Shown: positions 7,231 to 16,153, counted from the stretch's first letter. The stretch: DNA of 26,209 bases from Haladaptatiplasma sp964454575 (GCA_964454575.1 CAYVTG010000021.1:1-26209), one strand, 5' to 3'. The notes: a model not told the origin generated them from the sequence alone. A program made the numbers and translations.

Positions 7231-7518
7231 CTAGCTAAATTTGGCTCTCATTTCCTCGATCTCTTTCTTTATGATAGAATTTATCTTTTCGATATCCTTC
7301 TTGAATTCCTCCCACTCCTCTTCTCCTACATCCTGTATGATGGAGAGTTTGTACTTTATCGAATTACGATTATCACGCAGCGCTTCGATCTCGTCAGCAT
7401 ACTTGATTCTAGCATCGGCCCCCGCCTTCTTCGCTTTGGCCTCCAATTTATCTATATCTGCCTTCCATTCGTCGAGCTGAGCTTTAAACTTATCCGCATA
7501 TGCTTCTTTTTTGTTCAT
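7231..7518 (-). CDS. Coiled-coil protein of the Sll1863 stress-response type
   Basis: This highly charged 95-residue protein is predicted to be almost wholly helical coiled coil. It contains KAQLDEWKADIDKLEAKAKK near the start, then an ARIKYADEIEAL stretch and a terminal WEEFKKDIEKIN segment. That order of segments matches small coiled-coil proteins annotated as the Sll1863 family stress-response protein; the biochemical role is unknown. A longer frame from 7617 exists, but the ATG at 7518 has AAGGTGA five bases upstream and begins the coiled coil, so it is chosen. A TATA-like ctttttaacc lies near 7556-7565 on the minus strand. The gene diverges from the small-protein/membrane-protein operon at 7657. 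Confidence 0.75.
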   Translation of the reverse strand: MNKKEAYADKFKAQLDEWKADIDKLEAKAKKAGADARIKYADEIEALRDNRNSIKYKLSIIQDVGEEEWEEFKKDIEKINSIIKKEIEEMRAKFS

Positions 7519-7617
7519 ATCATTCACCTTGTTACTATTCAATACACATGACTCGGTTAAAAAGTTGTTGCCAATGAGGGAATGCACACGGATACATATG
7601 GCTGATTTTCGTGGCAT

Positions 7618-7628
7618 AAATATATATA
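7618..7628 (+). promoter_or_regulatory. TATA box of the 7657 operon
   Basis: The sequence aaatatatata is the strongest TATA-like block in the divergent spacer. It lies 29-39 bases before the ATG at 7657. With no RBS before that ATG, a leaderless or very short leader is expected. Confidence 0.55.
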
Positions 7629-7656
7629 CTACATAACATCTGTGGCATCGGTTACA

Positions 7657-7911
7657 ATGGCAAACGAACTTTTTAACACTGTGGTCTCCGAACTGGAGAT
7701 ATACGTAGGAGATATACTTGCCAGGGGTATAACCAAGATGGGGGTTACCAAGGCAGGTAGTAATGTAGAATACGTAGGGGTAGATGAGATGGAAAAAGCT
7801 TTAGACACTCACATCATCATCGCCTTACAGGATTTCATGACACCCGAGAAGGCTAGAAATTGTGTACGAACTATAAAGAAAAAGGTGGACAACCATGGAA
7901 AAGCAATTTGA
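7657..7911 (+). CDS. Small hypothetical protein
   Basis: I do not recognise this 84-residue, probably soluble, helix-rich protein. It has no Cys pairs, no signal peptide and no membrane segment. Its C-terminal half (ALQDFMTPEKARNCVRTIKKKV) looks like two amphipathic helices. The ATG at 7657 is preferred over the in-frame GTG at 7642 because of TATA spacing. The gene's last 17 bases overlap the start of the next gene, so the two are surely co-transcribed and perhaps translationally coupled. The partner is a multi-pass membrane protein, which suggests a cytoplasmic accessory role, but nothing in the sequence defines it. Confidence 0.65.
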   Translation: MANELFNTVVSELEIYVGDILARGITKMGVTKAGSNVEYVGVDEMEKALDTHIIIALQDFMTPEKARNCVRTIKKKVDNHGKAI

Positions 7912-8686
7912 TAGAGATATAGTGACGGTGGGAGTGGTATTCCTAACTCTCAGTTTGCTGCATCTTGCGATTCTTTTACTGAAGCCATACGACGAAAATA
8001 CGCTGGAAAACATAAACTGGCTGGCGACGATAATAGCCTTCATAGTCGCCTATGTATTATGCTTCAACCTTGTGAAACTTTACGGACATAAAAGCACGGA
8101 AGGAAGATTCTGGGTAGTGGTACTGATAATGCTGTCCGTGATATTTGTAGGTTTCTTCGTAAGCGAATTATTAGTACGGTCCGATATATCCCACGATGTG
8201 TACTCCATATTCGTTGCTGCGGCATATCTGATCTTCATTTTTGGTATACTGGACAAGTTCAAGAGCGCAGGGGTAAAGCCTAAATTATCCGATATCGGCC
8301 TTGGTGTTCTCGTAGTGTTTGTTGTGGCCATCATCATATCTCTTTTCATCAATAACGTGATAAGCGGTACGTCACAAGTGGAAACCCATCGCAGCGAACA
8401 CTTGTTGACCCATTCCGTTGCTATCATCGCATTTATACTGATATTTCTATCGGTATTGATGGCACGGGTGATGGGCGGTTACGTATCATACGGCTGGTAC
8501 TTCATGGCCTTGGCAACATCGTTGAATTCCTTCGGTTACACGATCACGTCTGTCCTTCACGCCATCGGACGGTATTCACCGGGCCATTACATATGGTCCA
8601 TAAGTCTGATGGCTTTGACTGCACTAGCGTTCAGCGCGTATTACCAGTACAAGAAACATATGGCCATCATATGTAAATACCTCTGA
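7895..8686 (+). CDS. Multi-pass membrane protein, unknown function
   Basis: This 263-residue protein has about seven to eight hydrophobic helices (roughly residues 10-30, 43-62, 73-93, 100-120, 133-153, 171-192, 197-220 and 232-252). It ends in a short basic tail. No transporter signature, catalytic motif or attached cytoplasmic domain is visible. A seven-helix sensor-like module without a kinase is one reading, a small permease another; neither is supported by a specific motif. GGTGG at 7884-7888 lies six bases before the ATG, inside the preceding gene. It is followed by a 71-base spacer and the aRF1 promoter. Confidence 0.7.
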   Translation: MEKQFDRDIVTVGVVFLTLSLLHLAILLLKPYDENTLENINWLATIIAFIVAYVLCFNLVKLYGHKSTEGRFWVVVLIMLSVIFVGFFVSELLVRSDISHDVYSIFVAAAYLIFIFGILDKFKSAGVKPKLSDIGLGVLVVFVVAIIISLFINNVISGTSQVETHRSEHLLTHSVAIIAFILIFLSVLMARVMGGYVSYGWYFMALATSLNSFGYTITSVLHAIGRYSPGHYIWSISLMALTALAFSAYYQYKKHMAIICKYL

Positions 8687-8708
8687 GATACATCCTGGAC
8701 ATAAATAC

Positions 8709-8721
8709 GAAATATTTTTAA
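8709..8721 (+). promoter_or_regulatory. TATA-like element of the aRF1-argS operon
   Basis: The sequence gaaatatttttaa lies about 37-49 bases before the aRF1 ATG, so a leader of roughly 15-20 bases is expected. It is the only AT-rich block in the 71-base spacer. Confidence 0.45.
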
Positions 8722-8757
8722 CATCGACCATCGTGTAGCAGTCTGGAACTGATCCTT

Positions 8758-9984
8758 ATGGATATGTCGAAGAAGCAGGAATACAAATTCAAAAAATCCC
8801 TTGAAAATATAAAAGAGCTCAAGGGGAGAGGAACCGAGCTCATCTCGCTCTACATACCTCCCAACAAAAAGATACACGATGTGGCCGCTTACTTAAGAGA
8901 AGAGATGTCACAGAGCTCCAACATCAAATCGAAGTCTACTAAGAAGCACGTTCAATCTGCGTTAAAATCTATATTGGCTAAACTTAAGTACCTTAAAAAT
9001 CCACCCAAAAACGGGATCATATTTTTTGTGGGGCACATATCCGCCACGGGAGATCAGACGGATATGATCTCCGAATCCCTGGAACCCCCGCAGCCTGTAG
9101 AAACTTTCCTCTACCGCTGTGACTCTGAGTTCTACGTAGAGCCACTGAAGAACATGATGGGGGATAAGAAGAAATACGGACTGATAGTTGTTGACAGAAG
9201 TGAAGCGACTATAGGTTTGCTGAACGGGAGTCGTGTGGAGACACTTAAAAACATACAATCTTTAGTACCAAGTAAGCACTCCAAAGGAGGGCAATCGGCA
9301 CAAAGATTCGAGCGACTCATCGAAGAGGCCGCGCACAATTATTTTAAAAAGGTAGGTGAAAAGGCTACTGACCTACTGTTACACCAAGAGCTAGAAGGTA
9401 TACTTGTAGGCGGTCCGGGTAGGACCAAGGACGAATTCGTGGAAGGCGGTTTCCTACACCACGAATTGGAGAAAAAAATAATCGAACGGTTCAACACAGG
9501 ATACACGGATGAATACGGGCTAAAAGAGCTAGTCAATACCGCAGAGGATACTCTTTCGGAACTCGATGTGATGAAAGAGAAGAAATTGATGAACCGTCTT
9601 ATGGAAGAGATCAAAAAGCCGAATGGCGGCTTGGCCACATACGGCGAAGAACACGTGAGAAAGGCGTTGATGATGGGGGCCGTTGAAACTTTGCTCATAT
9701 CTGACGGCATAGACCGGGTTAGAGCAGAGGTTGAGTGTGATGAATGCGGTCATAAGGAAGAACGTACACTCAAAGGTCCTTCAATACTTCCCAAGTGCCC
9801 CGAATGTCAAGAGCCTATGGAGATAATCGAGAAGGTAGACCTTGTGGACGAACTATATGAATCAGCCCGTTCTCTGGGATCTGAAGTAGAACTGATATCG
9901 GACGAATCTGAAGAGGGAGAATTGCTGCTCAACGCCTTTGGCGGCCTGGCGGCTATATTAAGATTCAGAGTGGGGCATGAGTGA
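8758..9984 (+). CDS. prf1: Peptide chain release factor aRF1
   Basis: This is a 408-residue archaeal/eukaryotic-type class I release factor of the usual length. Domain 1 carries the stop-codon-reading NIKS motif at residues 55-58. Domain 2 carries the GGQ motif at 177-179 that triggers peptidyl-tRNA hydrolysis. Domain 3 contains a four-cysteine mini-domain (CDECG near 325 and CPECQ about 25 residues later), as in many archaeal aRF1 proteins. It recognises all three stop codons and acts with aIF2/EF-1A-like partners at the ribosome. The ATG at 8758 is used; a second ATG two codons later is possible. The stop overlaps the argS start by one base (TGATG), so the two translation genes form an operon. 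Confidence 0.95.
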   Translation: MDMSKKQEYKFKKSLENIKELKGRGTELISLYIPPNKKIHDVAAYLREEMSQSSNIKSKSTKKHVQSALKSILAKLKYLKNPPKNGIIFFVGHISATGDQTDMISESLEPPQPVETFLYRCDSEFYVEPLKNMMGDKKKYGLIVVDRSEATIGLLNGSRVETLKNIQSLVPSKHSKGGQSAQRFERLIEEAAHNYFKKVGEKATDLLLHQELEGILVGGPGRTKDEFVEGGFLHHELEKKIIERFNTGYTDEYGLKELVNTAEDTLSELDVMKEKKLMNRLMEEIKKPNGGLATYGEEHVRKALMMGAVETLLISDGIDRVRAEVECDECGHKEERTLKGPSILPKCPECQEPMEIIEKVDLVDELYESARSLGSEVELISDESEEGELLLNAFGGLAAILRFRVGHE

Positions 9985-11675
9985 TGACGTACGCATTACT
10001 CGAATTCGAAGAGGAGATCCGGACTGAAGTTTCCAGACTTATCGATATCGAAGAAGTGAGCCTTGAGATCCCTGTTGAGGAACGGGGTGACTACGCTTTA
10101 CCGTGCTTTTCATTCGCCGCACGACTAAAAAAAAGTCCCGTTGATATCGCATCTTCCCTTGCGGAAGAGATGGAACTGGAGAGAGGGACATTGGAACAGA
10201 CGGGACCATATCTAAATTTTAAGATAGACGAAGAGTTCCTTGTGCGTAATACTATGGAAGCTTGTCTTGAGATGGAGGGAGATTACGGGGGCTTTGAATC
10301 TGTTGATAAGCGGATCATAGTCGAACACACCAGTGCAAACCCCAACGGTCCTCTTCATGTGGGCCGAGCCAGGAACCCCATAATAGGAGATACGGTGGCA
10401 AGGATATTCGAAAAGGTAGGATATGATGTGGAAACTCAATTCTACGTGGACGACATAGGCCGGCAGGTAGCCATACTATCTTGGGGGATCGCAAACATCC
10501 CTGAGTCCGAACTCCCCGATTGTGAGAGGGACAAGATAGACCACGAGATGGTGAGATACTATCAAAGGGCAAATAGTTTGATGGAAAAAAACGAAAAGGT
10601 CGCTGACGGGATCAAAGGGTTGATGAAATCCATCGAAGAAGGAAATGAAGATACGATAAAGTCATTCTCTGAAAATTCAGAACGGGTACTGGAAGGTATG
10701 AAGGGATCGCTTGAGAGATTGGATATTGAACATGATATTTACAAAACCGAATCTTCACTGATGATCGACGGTTCCGTAGACGATGCTTTGAATAGGTTAG
10801 AAGGGCTGGAAGTGTGTGATAGAGAGGACGATGCGTTGTACTTTGACCACAAAGGCATCAAGATATTCCTTACCCGCGGAGACGGTACAAGTCTTTACCC
10901 GTTAAGAGATATAGCATATCATATATGGAAAGCGGGAAGAGCCGACGAATTGATGGATGTTTTGGGAGAGGACCATAAAGTACACGGAGCAGTTATGCAG
11001 CAGGTACTGAAAGAACTCGGTGTGATGCCGATTCCGGATATGATATACCATTCCTTCGTTTCTTTTGATGGACAGCGCATGTCTACCCGTAAAGGAGCCT
11101 ATGTGACTCTGGATGACATCATGGATATAGCCAAAGAAAGGGCCATTGAGGAAGTACTCAAACGGCGAGATGACTTGAGTGCGGAGGAGATAGATGAAAT
11201 CGCTGAGATGGTCGGCATGGGTGCGGTAAGATACAATATCATACGTGTACAGCCGGAGAAACCCATGGATTTCAAATGGGAGGAGGCGTTGAACTTCCAA
11301 GGTAACAGTGCACCGTTCATACAATACGCTCACGCGAGGGCAGCCAGCATACTGCGAAAATGGGGTGGAGACCAAGATGAGTTACTTTCGAAAGTGGATT
11401 TCTCAAAGCTAACGGACGTAGGTGAGATACAGATGATAAGAAAGTTAGCGGTGTTTCCAAGGGAGATGATCCAGGCGGCGAATTCGGGTTCTCCACATCT
11501 TGTAGCAAACTATGCATATGAACTAGCGGCTCAGTTCAATCAATTTTACAGGGATCATCCGGTGCTCAACTCCGAAAATAAGATGTACGAACGCCTAGCA
11601 CTAGTAAAAGCATCTAAGATAGCTATCGGAAATGTACTGTATATTCTTGGGATCAAAGCTCCGGAATATATGTGA
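9984..11675 (+). CDS. argS: Arginine-tRNA ligase
   Basis: This is a 563-residue class I aminoacyl-tRNA synthetase. The HIGH-type signature reads HVGR at residues 125-128 within a HTSANPNGPLHVGRARN block typical of ArgRS. The KMSKS-equivalent is MSTRK at 366-370. The N-terminal additional domain (about 1-100) and the C-terminal helical anticodon-binding domain, ending in LYILGIKAPEYM, are both present, so the gene is complete. The ATG at 9984 overlaps the aRF1 stop by one base and has GGGG eight bases upstream; a GTG one codon earlier is possible. It charges tRNA-Arg in the cytoplasm. Confidence 0.95.
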   Translation: MTYALLEFEEEIRTEVSRLIDIEEVSLEIPVEERGDYALPCFSFAARLKKSPVDIASSLAEEMELERGTLEQTGPYLNFKIDEEFLVRNTMEACLEMEGDYGGFESVDKRIIVEHTSANPNGPLHVGRARNPIIGDTVARIFEKVGYDVETQFYVDDIGRQVAILSWGIANIPESELPDCERDKIDHEMVRYYQRANSLMEKNEKVADGIKGLMKSIEEGNEDTIKSFSENSERVLEGMKGSLERLDIEHDIYKTESSLMIDGSVDDALNRLEGLEVCDREDDALYFDHKGIKIFLTRGDGTSLYPLRDIAYHIWKAGRADELMDVLGEDHKVHGAVMQQVLKELGVMPIPDMIYHSFVSFDGQRMSTRKGAYVTLDDIMDIAKERAIEEVLKRRDDLSAEEIDEIAEMVGMGAVRYNIIRVQPEKPMDFKWEEALNFQGNSAPFIQYAHARAASILRKWGGDQDELLSKVDFSKLTDVGEIQMIRKLAVFPREMIQAANSGSPHLVANYAYELAAQFNQFYRDHPVLNSENKMYERLALVKASKIAIGNVLYILGIKAPEYM

Positions 11676-11680
11676 ATCTG

Positions 11681-11700
11681 TTTTAAAAAAAATAAAAAAG
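11681..11700 (-). terminator. T-tract terminator of the large surface-protein gene
   Basis: Read on the minus strand, this is CTTTTTTATTTTTTTT followed by AAAA, 17-37 bases past the stop codon at 11718. Archaeal transcription commonly ends at such T-runs without a hairpin. It also lies directly behind argS on the other strand, in a 42-base convergent spacer. Confidence 0.55.
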
Positions 11701-11717
11701 GGTTTAAAGGGTTTTGT

Positions 11718-14594
11718 TTATTCTTCCTTCTTCTTCAGCATAGCTTGGATCTTGTCCTTGTAGAAGTACATGCCCACTGTGACAACAATTATCACTACGG
11801 GTAGTACGATGTATCCGATGTATTTTCTCCAAGCTGGTGGGTTCACTGTTACTTCCAGCTCCAGTTCGTTATCGTACTGCCAAGCTGTAGGTTCCATATC
11901 GTCGGTGGCGTTCACAGTCAATGTTTTTGTACCGTCGCTGTCCGGAGTCCAATCGAACTTGATCAACCGGTATTCGCCCTGTGGTATCACTTCGTTGGAT
12001 GCTTCTTCCTTCATTGATGTATAGAATTTTGCAGAAACTGTGCGTACATTTCCATCCACCTTGAACGATAGTGAGATATCGGTTGCGTTTGCTGTACCGT
12101 AGTTGGTCACGTTGGCTATCACTTTGACAGTCTTACCCGAAACGATATCTTCTGTTGACATCGTTATCTCGGTGACCTCTAGATTGGGTGTAGGTCCGGG
12201 TGTTACCTCTACTGTCCTTGATATGTTTTGGTAGTTGCCTGCCGTATCGGTCACATTCAAGGTTATAGTGTGGGTACCAACTGTAGTGAAGAGTGTCTGG
12301 TTTGTTATCGATACATCCTCTGAACCGAAGTCTTCTGCACCAGTGATCCACCACATTACGTTTACGTTGCCCTCTACTTCGTCTACTCCTGCGGGGTCGT
12401 AAGATTTTGACGCATCGAGTGTTATCTCCTGGTTTCTTTCTATCCTCAGTACGGATATGTTTTGACTCTCTTCTACAACATCATCGTATTTGACCACAAA
12501 GCGAGCTACAGGATCGGTTACGTCGTGAACGGTTATATCGATGGTTTCAACATTCCAGTTGCCCAGTCTATCGGTGATATTCAACGATACTTCGTACTCT
12601 CCATAGAGGCTGAATGAGTGTGAAACGTTCATGCCCATGGCGTAACTTCCATCGCTGAAGTTCCATTCATAGTCTCGTATCTCGCTATCGTCTTCGAATT
12701 CATATGCACTGAATTCTATCAACTGCCCTTCATCGACTGTTGTATTATCTGCAACTATAGCGCCTGTAGGTCCGCTGCCGTCGACCATCACTGTTGTGCT
12801 GTTGGAAACTTCCAAACCAGCGGTGTCAGTAACGGTTACGGATACTTCGAATTCTCCTTGGGTTGCGAAGCTGGTGGTGATCTCCTCACCGTACTTGTCG
12901 TTTATAGACCATGTATAGTTTTCAGCATCTTCTCCAAAGGGGTGCCAGAATTCTGCGATAAAGGTGACGTTAGCATCTTGTTTTACGATGTATGTTTCGT
13001 CGTCTGTACGATATGCATAGGCACCTTCATCCATCGTGACTACTACTTCGCCTGTTTCGATCTCACGTACATCAAAAGTAAGATGTGATTTCCCTTTGCC
13101 GAGCTCAGGATCCATCGTTATCGTTAAATATCCGGATACTGCAACTCCCGAGGGTATGACCTCTTTATTTGAGGAAACTCTCTTGTACCCTTCCGGAAGG
13201 ATCATCGTGTACTCGTAATCTTGATGATTTCCAAAGATGCGGTCGTTCATAACAGTGACGTCCAGTAGATAATCTTCTTCGAATACGTGTTCTGTTGTGT
13301 AAGTCATGGTGGAAGTAACGGTGATATCCATAGACTCATCCGTTACGTCGCCCAGCAGTGTGTCTAATCCTACAAAATCAGGGTCAAAACTATCGAGTTC
13401 GTACGGTATTCCATTCACTGAGATGAGATTCTGGGTAGTTGGGATATTAGCTTCGGTGAAATTCAACCATGCCTTGAATTCGTCGAGTTCGGTTTGATCC
13501 AGAACCATATCCCAGTTTCCGAAGGCCATGTCTACCTGCATCGCTAGGTTGCCTACATACCAGTGATCAAGACCCATTATACGGCTATTGGAATGTAGTG
13601 TTCTTTCCCTTGTAACGTCTATGGTATCCCAATCGTCGAACTCTATGTTGGTGCTGATGTATTCATCCGATGAACGGTTGACATAGATTATATCGAATGG
13701 GATGTTATCATCACCGATGACGACAGTAGTGTTGATGTAAGGCATATAGCCTTGTGCACTAACAACCAGAGTATAATCTCCAGGCACGGCATCTATTTTG
13801 AACCACGGGTTGCCTTCCGGCATCGTGTTTCTCAGTATGTCACTTTTATCAGTATTGTTGATAAGTGTTACTTCTGCGGCTGTGGTGACTGCTTTCTCTT
13901 TACCGTCTTCCTCGGTCCAAAGGTAACCACTTACCATAGGCGTATGCGAGTCAAGTAGCATGATATCCATGGTCGTGTCTTCTTCGATGCCGTCGATTCG
14001 GGTTATGTAGGTGGCATATCCTTCGGCCTCTGCTTTTATGTAGAACGTCTCGTTGAAGGCTCGTATCTCGTAATCCGCCGTATCGTTGTCTGACATCCGA
14101 ACATCGGTTGATGAAGTGTAATAGTCTCCGTATGAGAGAGAGATAACAGCGTCCGACACAGGGTCGCCATCTTCATCGGTAACATTACCGTTTATACGGT
14201 ATTCCAATCTTCTTGTTTCGACGTTGATACTTCGGAAGATAGTTTCATCCTCAGTCACCTCAAATATACCTGTAGAAGTTGAAAAATACGCTCTCCTTGA
14301 GTGTGTCTGTGTAGGTACTATCAACTGATAATGGCCTACATCAACATTGGGAAATTGAAAGTAACCTCCTTCCTGTGTAAGGGTAGTTATGATCTCATCT
14401 TGAGAAAGCTGATCGAGTTGTACTATAAAACCTGCGGGTATTTTACTACCATCGTCGGCATTTATTATGCCCTCTATACTTCCTTCTATGCGTTCTTCCG
14501 CTCGTACATTCCAGTGCAGCACCATTGTCCCAGATAGCACGATTAGGAGTGCTATCAGGCAGGTTACTGACTTGCCTGTTGTTTTTGCTTTCAT
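11718..14594 (-). CDS. Large secreted, membrane-anchored surface protein with PKD and CARDB domains
   Basis: This 958-residue protein has an N-terminal signal peptide (hydrophobic core about residues 12-26). It then has three carboxypeptidase-regulatory-like beta-sandwich repeats (about 35-110, 128-205 and 212-300) and a region I do not recognise (about 300-520). Three PKD-like domains follow, with WSIND, YEWNFSDGS and VTDTAGN-type strands (about 535-800), then a CARDB domain (about 805-905). One membrane helix near 925-943 and a short KKK-rich cytoplasmic tail end the protein. The many N-x-S/T sites fit surface glycosylation. It is probably an adhesion, envelope or S-layer-associated protein, with no enzyme motif visible. 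The ATG at 14594 has GGAGG eight bases upstream; an ATG at 14609 would add five residues. Confidence 0.8.
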   Translation of the reverse strand: MKAKTTGKSVTCLIALLIVLSGTMVLHWNVRAEERIEGSIEGIINADDGSKIPAGFIVQLDQLSQDEIITTLTQEGGYFQFPNVDVGHYQLIVPTQTHSRRAYFSTSTGIFEVTEDETIFRSINVETRRLEYRINGNVTDEDGDPVSDAVISLSYGDYYTSSTDVRMSDNDTADYEIRAFNETFYIKAEAEGYATYITRIDGIEEDTTMDIMLLDSHTPMVSGYLWTEEDGKEKAVTTAAEVTLINNTDKSDILRNTMPEGNPWFKIDAVPGDYTLVVSAQGYMPYINTTVVIGDDNIPFDIIYVNRSSDEYISTNIEFDDWDTIDVTRERTLHSNSRIMGLDHWYVGNLAMQVDMAFGNWDMVLDQTELDEFKAWLNFTEANIPTTQNLISVNGIPYELDSFDPDFVGLDTLLGDVTDESMDITVTSTMTYTTEHVFEEDYLLDVTVMNDRIFGNHQDYEYTMILPEGYKRVSSNKEVIPSGVAVSGYLTITMDPELGKGKSHLTFDVREIETGEVVVTMDEGAYAYRTDDETYIVKQDANVTFIAEFWHPFGEDAENYTWSINDKYGEEITTSFATQGEFEVSVTVTDTAGLEVSNSTTVMVDGSGPTGAIVADNTTVDEGQLIEFSAYEFEDDSEIRDYEWNFSDGSYAMGMNVSHSFSLYGEYEVSLNITDRLGNWNVETIDITVHDVTDPVARFVVKYDDVVEESQNISVLRIERNQEITLDASKSYDPAGVDEVEGNVNVMWWITGAEDFGSEDVSITNQTLFTTVGTHTITLNVTDTAGNYQNISRTVEVTPGPTPNLEVTEITMSTEDIVSGKTVKVIANVTNYGTANATDISLSFKVDGNVRTVSAKFYTSMKEEASNEVIPQGEYRLIKFDWTPDSDGTKTLTVNATDDMEPTAWQYDNELELEVTVNPPAWRKYIGYIVLPVVIIVVTVGMYFYKDKIQAMLKKKEE

Positions 14595-14613
14595 TTGTGG
14601 TTCCTCCATGGAA

Positions 14614-14626
14614 CATAATATATTTT
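14614..14626 (-). promoter_or_regulatory. TATA-like element of the surface-protein gene
   Basis: Read on the minus strand, aaaatatattatg is a TATA-like block 20-32 bases before the ATG at 14594. At that distance the transcript would start at or just before the ATG, yet a GGAGG site lies between them, so the real start point may be set by a weaker upstream element. Confidence 0.4.
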
Positions 14627-14675
14627 AGTCGTTAAATTGGGATTTGCGCCTGCCATTAGGGCCCACCTATAAATA

Positions 14676-14727
14676 TTTTTGCAGAAGCCTACGGGAGCAA
14701 ACTGGGGCAAAGTATAATATAATATTT
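14676..14727 (+). promoter_or_regulatory. Two TATA-like blocks upstream of the small basic protein gene
   Basis: The block cctataaatattttt (14676-14690) is the better archaeal consensus, predicting a transcript start near 14705 and a 50-base leader. The block gtataatataatattt (14712-14727) predicts a start near 14745 and an almost leaderless mRNA. Both lie before the ATG at 14755; which is used cannot be told from sequence. Confidence 0.4.
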
Positions 14728-14754
14728 GCACATATTGTCGATCGGGTAAATAAA

Positions 14755-14976
14755 ATGAAGCACGAGAGAAAGAGCAAAAGAAGGAAGAAAACGTGCGATG
14801 TTAAGGGATGCAGCGAGAAGAAAAAACAATCCGTTCCTGCGGGTAAAGCAGCAAAGAAGGCTGATCTGGACATCGAAGCGGAAGGCACAAAAGCATATCT
14901 TTGTAAAAAACACTGGAAGGTTTACAAGAAGGCGACCAAAGAGGACCGGGAGCTAAAACGGGCCAGTTGGGATTGA
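14755..14976 (+). CDS. Small basic Cys/His protein, possible zinc-binding
   Basis: This 73-residue protein is about one third Lys and Arg. It contains CDVKGC (Cys15 and Cys20) and, about 30 residues later, LCKKH (Cys50 and His53). Together these form a plausible C-x4-C...C-x2-H zinc site. The N-terminus MKHERKSKRRKK and the C-terminal helix KKATKEDRELKRASW are strongly basic, suggesting nucleic-acid or ribosome binding. I cannot name the family. A longer frame from 14644 exists but would start inside the promoter region; the ATG at 14755 fits the TATA blocks and the charge pattern. Confidence 0.7.
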   Translation: MKHERKSKRRKKTCDVKGCSEKKKQSVPAGKAAKKADLDIEAEGTKAYLCKKHWKVYKKATKEDRELKRASWD

Positions 14977-14992
14977 CGGACGATACTGGTAA

Positions 14993-15003
14993 CTATATAA
15001 ATA
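14993..15003 (+). promoter_or_regulatory. TATA box of the mgtE-type operon
   Basis: CTATATAAATA is a near-consensus archaeal TATA box. It lies about 40-49 bases before the ATG at 15042, predicting a leader of about 20 bases. Confidence 0.6.
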
Positions 15004-15041
15004 GAACAAATCTTTTAGCCCATAAGGGATTACAGTAAAAG

Positions 15042-15605
15042 ATGAACCGGAAAAAGATACTGTTGGAGACACTTCCTGTATTGTTCCTTTGTGCTCTAGG
15101 AGGACTTCTGACCGGGCTCATACTGGGGAATATGACGGAGATGTTCAGGCTGATACCCGGCCTGATAGCTCTGATCCCGGCGATAATAGATATGCGTGGT
15201 AACATAAGCTCGACCATGGGTTCGCGCATGGGATCTGCGTATCATCTTGGTATGGTTAAGGGAGGGATAACCTCCAAAGTGACGATGGAAAATCTAAAGA
15301 GTTCATGGGCACTCAGCTTCTTCGTCGGTGCTATATTACCAGTTATATTCTGGTTCACCAGTCTATTCTTACCATTTAAAATCGGTTTTGGTACTCTTAT
15401 CATTCTTTCTCTTATATCTGTCTTTACAGGTCTTACATCGGGTATATTGTTATCCTTCACCGTTTACTTCATAGTTATCCTGGCTATCAGGATGGAGATA
15501 GATCCGGATAACATCAGCGGACCGATATTGACGACCATGGGCGATGTTCTCACCCTTTTGATACTTTTCTTCTACGCTTATCTGATAGGAGTGGTGATAC
15601 TTTGA
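15042..15605 (+). CDS. MgtE-type (COG1824-like) divalent cation permease, first half
   Basis: This 187-residue membrane protein consists of a single MgtE transmembrane domain without the cytoplasmic N and CBS domains of bacterial MgtE. Five to six hydrophobic segments are seen. Two family motifs are present: PGLIALIPAIIDMRGNISS after the first helix, and IDPDNISGPILTTMGDVLT before the last helix. The second motif carries the acidic residue expected in the pore. It is followed, with a 4-base overlap, by a second gene of the same kind, so the functional unit is probably a heterodimer equivalent to the two fused repeats of eukaryotic SLC41. The substrate is probably Mg2+ or another divalent cation, by family. 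Confidence 0.8.
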   Translation: MNRKKILLETLPVLFLCALGGLLTGLILGNMTEMFRLIPGLIALIPAIIDMRGNISSTMGSRMGSAYHLGMVKGGITSKVTMENLKSSWALSFFVGAILPVIFWFTSLFLPFKIGFGTLIILSLISVFTGLTSGILLSFTVYFIVILAIRMEIDPDNISGPILTTMGDVLTLLILFFYAYLIGVVIL

Positions 15606-16153
15606 GATACGAATGGAAAGAGATATTCAAAGAGAGTGCTCCTCTGCTCTCACTCATGGCATTCATAGGTATAATGGGTGGCCAGATCCTACATAATATC
15701 GAAGACACATTGTTGATATTTCCTATCTTCCTGGTCATACTGCCGATGATGAACGGATTAGGCGGTAATCTAGGAGCTATCTTGGGTGCAAGGATATCGT
15801 CCGGACTACATTCTGGTTACATAAACCCGGACATTTTTGATGTTGAGATGGGGGACAACATGCACCTCACCCTTATCGCAGGGAGCATCACTTATATAAC
15901 CGTGGCAGTCGTCGTCGCTTCATCCACTATGGTGATCAACCTCCATGTTCTTGCCACAAATTTGATAATTATTATAATAGGCGCGGGGATGATCATAACG
16001 GTCTCGACCCTCCTATTAACAGTGCTTGTTTCACTATGGTCATACAAAAAAAGGATAGATCCGGATAATGTAGTGATCCCGGTGATAACCACGCTGGCTG
16101 ATTTTATCAGCATACTAGCGCTATACCTAATGGTCTGGGTGGTGATACTATGA
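15602..16153 (+). CDS. MgtE-type (COG1824-like) divalent cation permease, second half
   Basis: This 183-residue paralogue of the preceding gene has the same layout. The segment PMMNGLGGNLGAILGARISS corresponds to the pore-helix motif and IDPDNVVIPVITTLADFIS to the C-terminal motif. The start is TTG at 15602, overlapping the previous stop as TTGA, with GGTGA at 15593-15597 four bases upstream; no ATG lies nearby. It keeps the N-terminal MgtE-like features (GGNLGA), while the first half has RGNISS at that place, so the two halves are not interchangeable copies. The last codons again contain GGTGA, which serves as the RBS of the next gene. Confidence 0.8.
   Translation: MRYEWKEIFKESAPLLSLMAFIGIMGGQILHNIEDTLLIFPIFLVILPMMNGLGGNLGAILGARISSGLHSGYINPDIFDVEMGDNMHLTLIAGSITYITVAVVVASSTMVINLHVLATNLIIIIIGAGMIITVSTLLLTVLVSLWSYKKRIDPDNVVIPVITTLADFISILALYLMVWVVIL

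Noticed and set aside
7195..7551. Plus-strand open frame of 118 codons opposite the coiled-coil gene
   Set aside because: Its Leu/Phe/Ile/Tyr-rich sequence is the antisense of Lys/Glu-rich coiled-coil codons; the minus-strand gene has a good RBS and family match.
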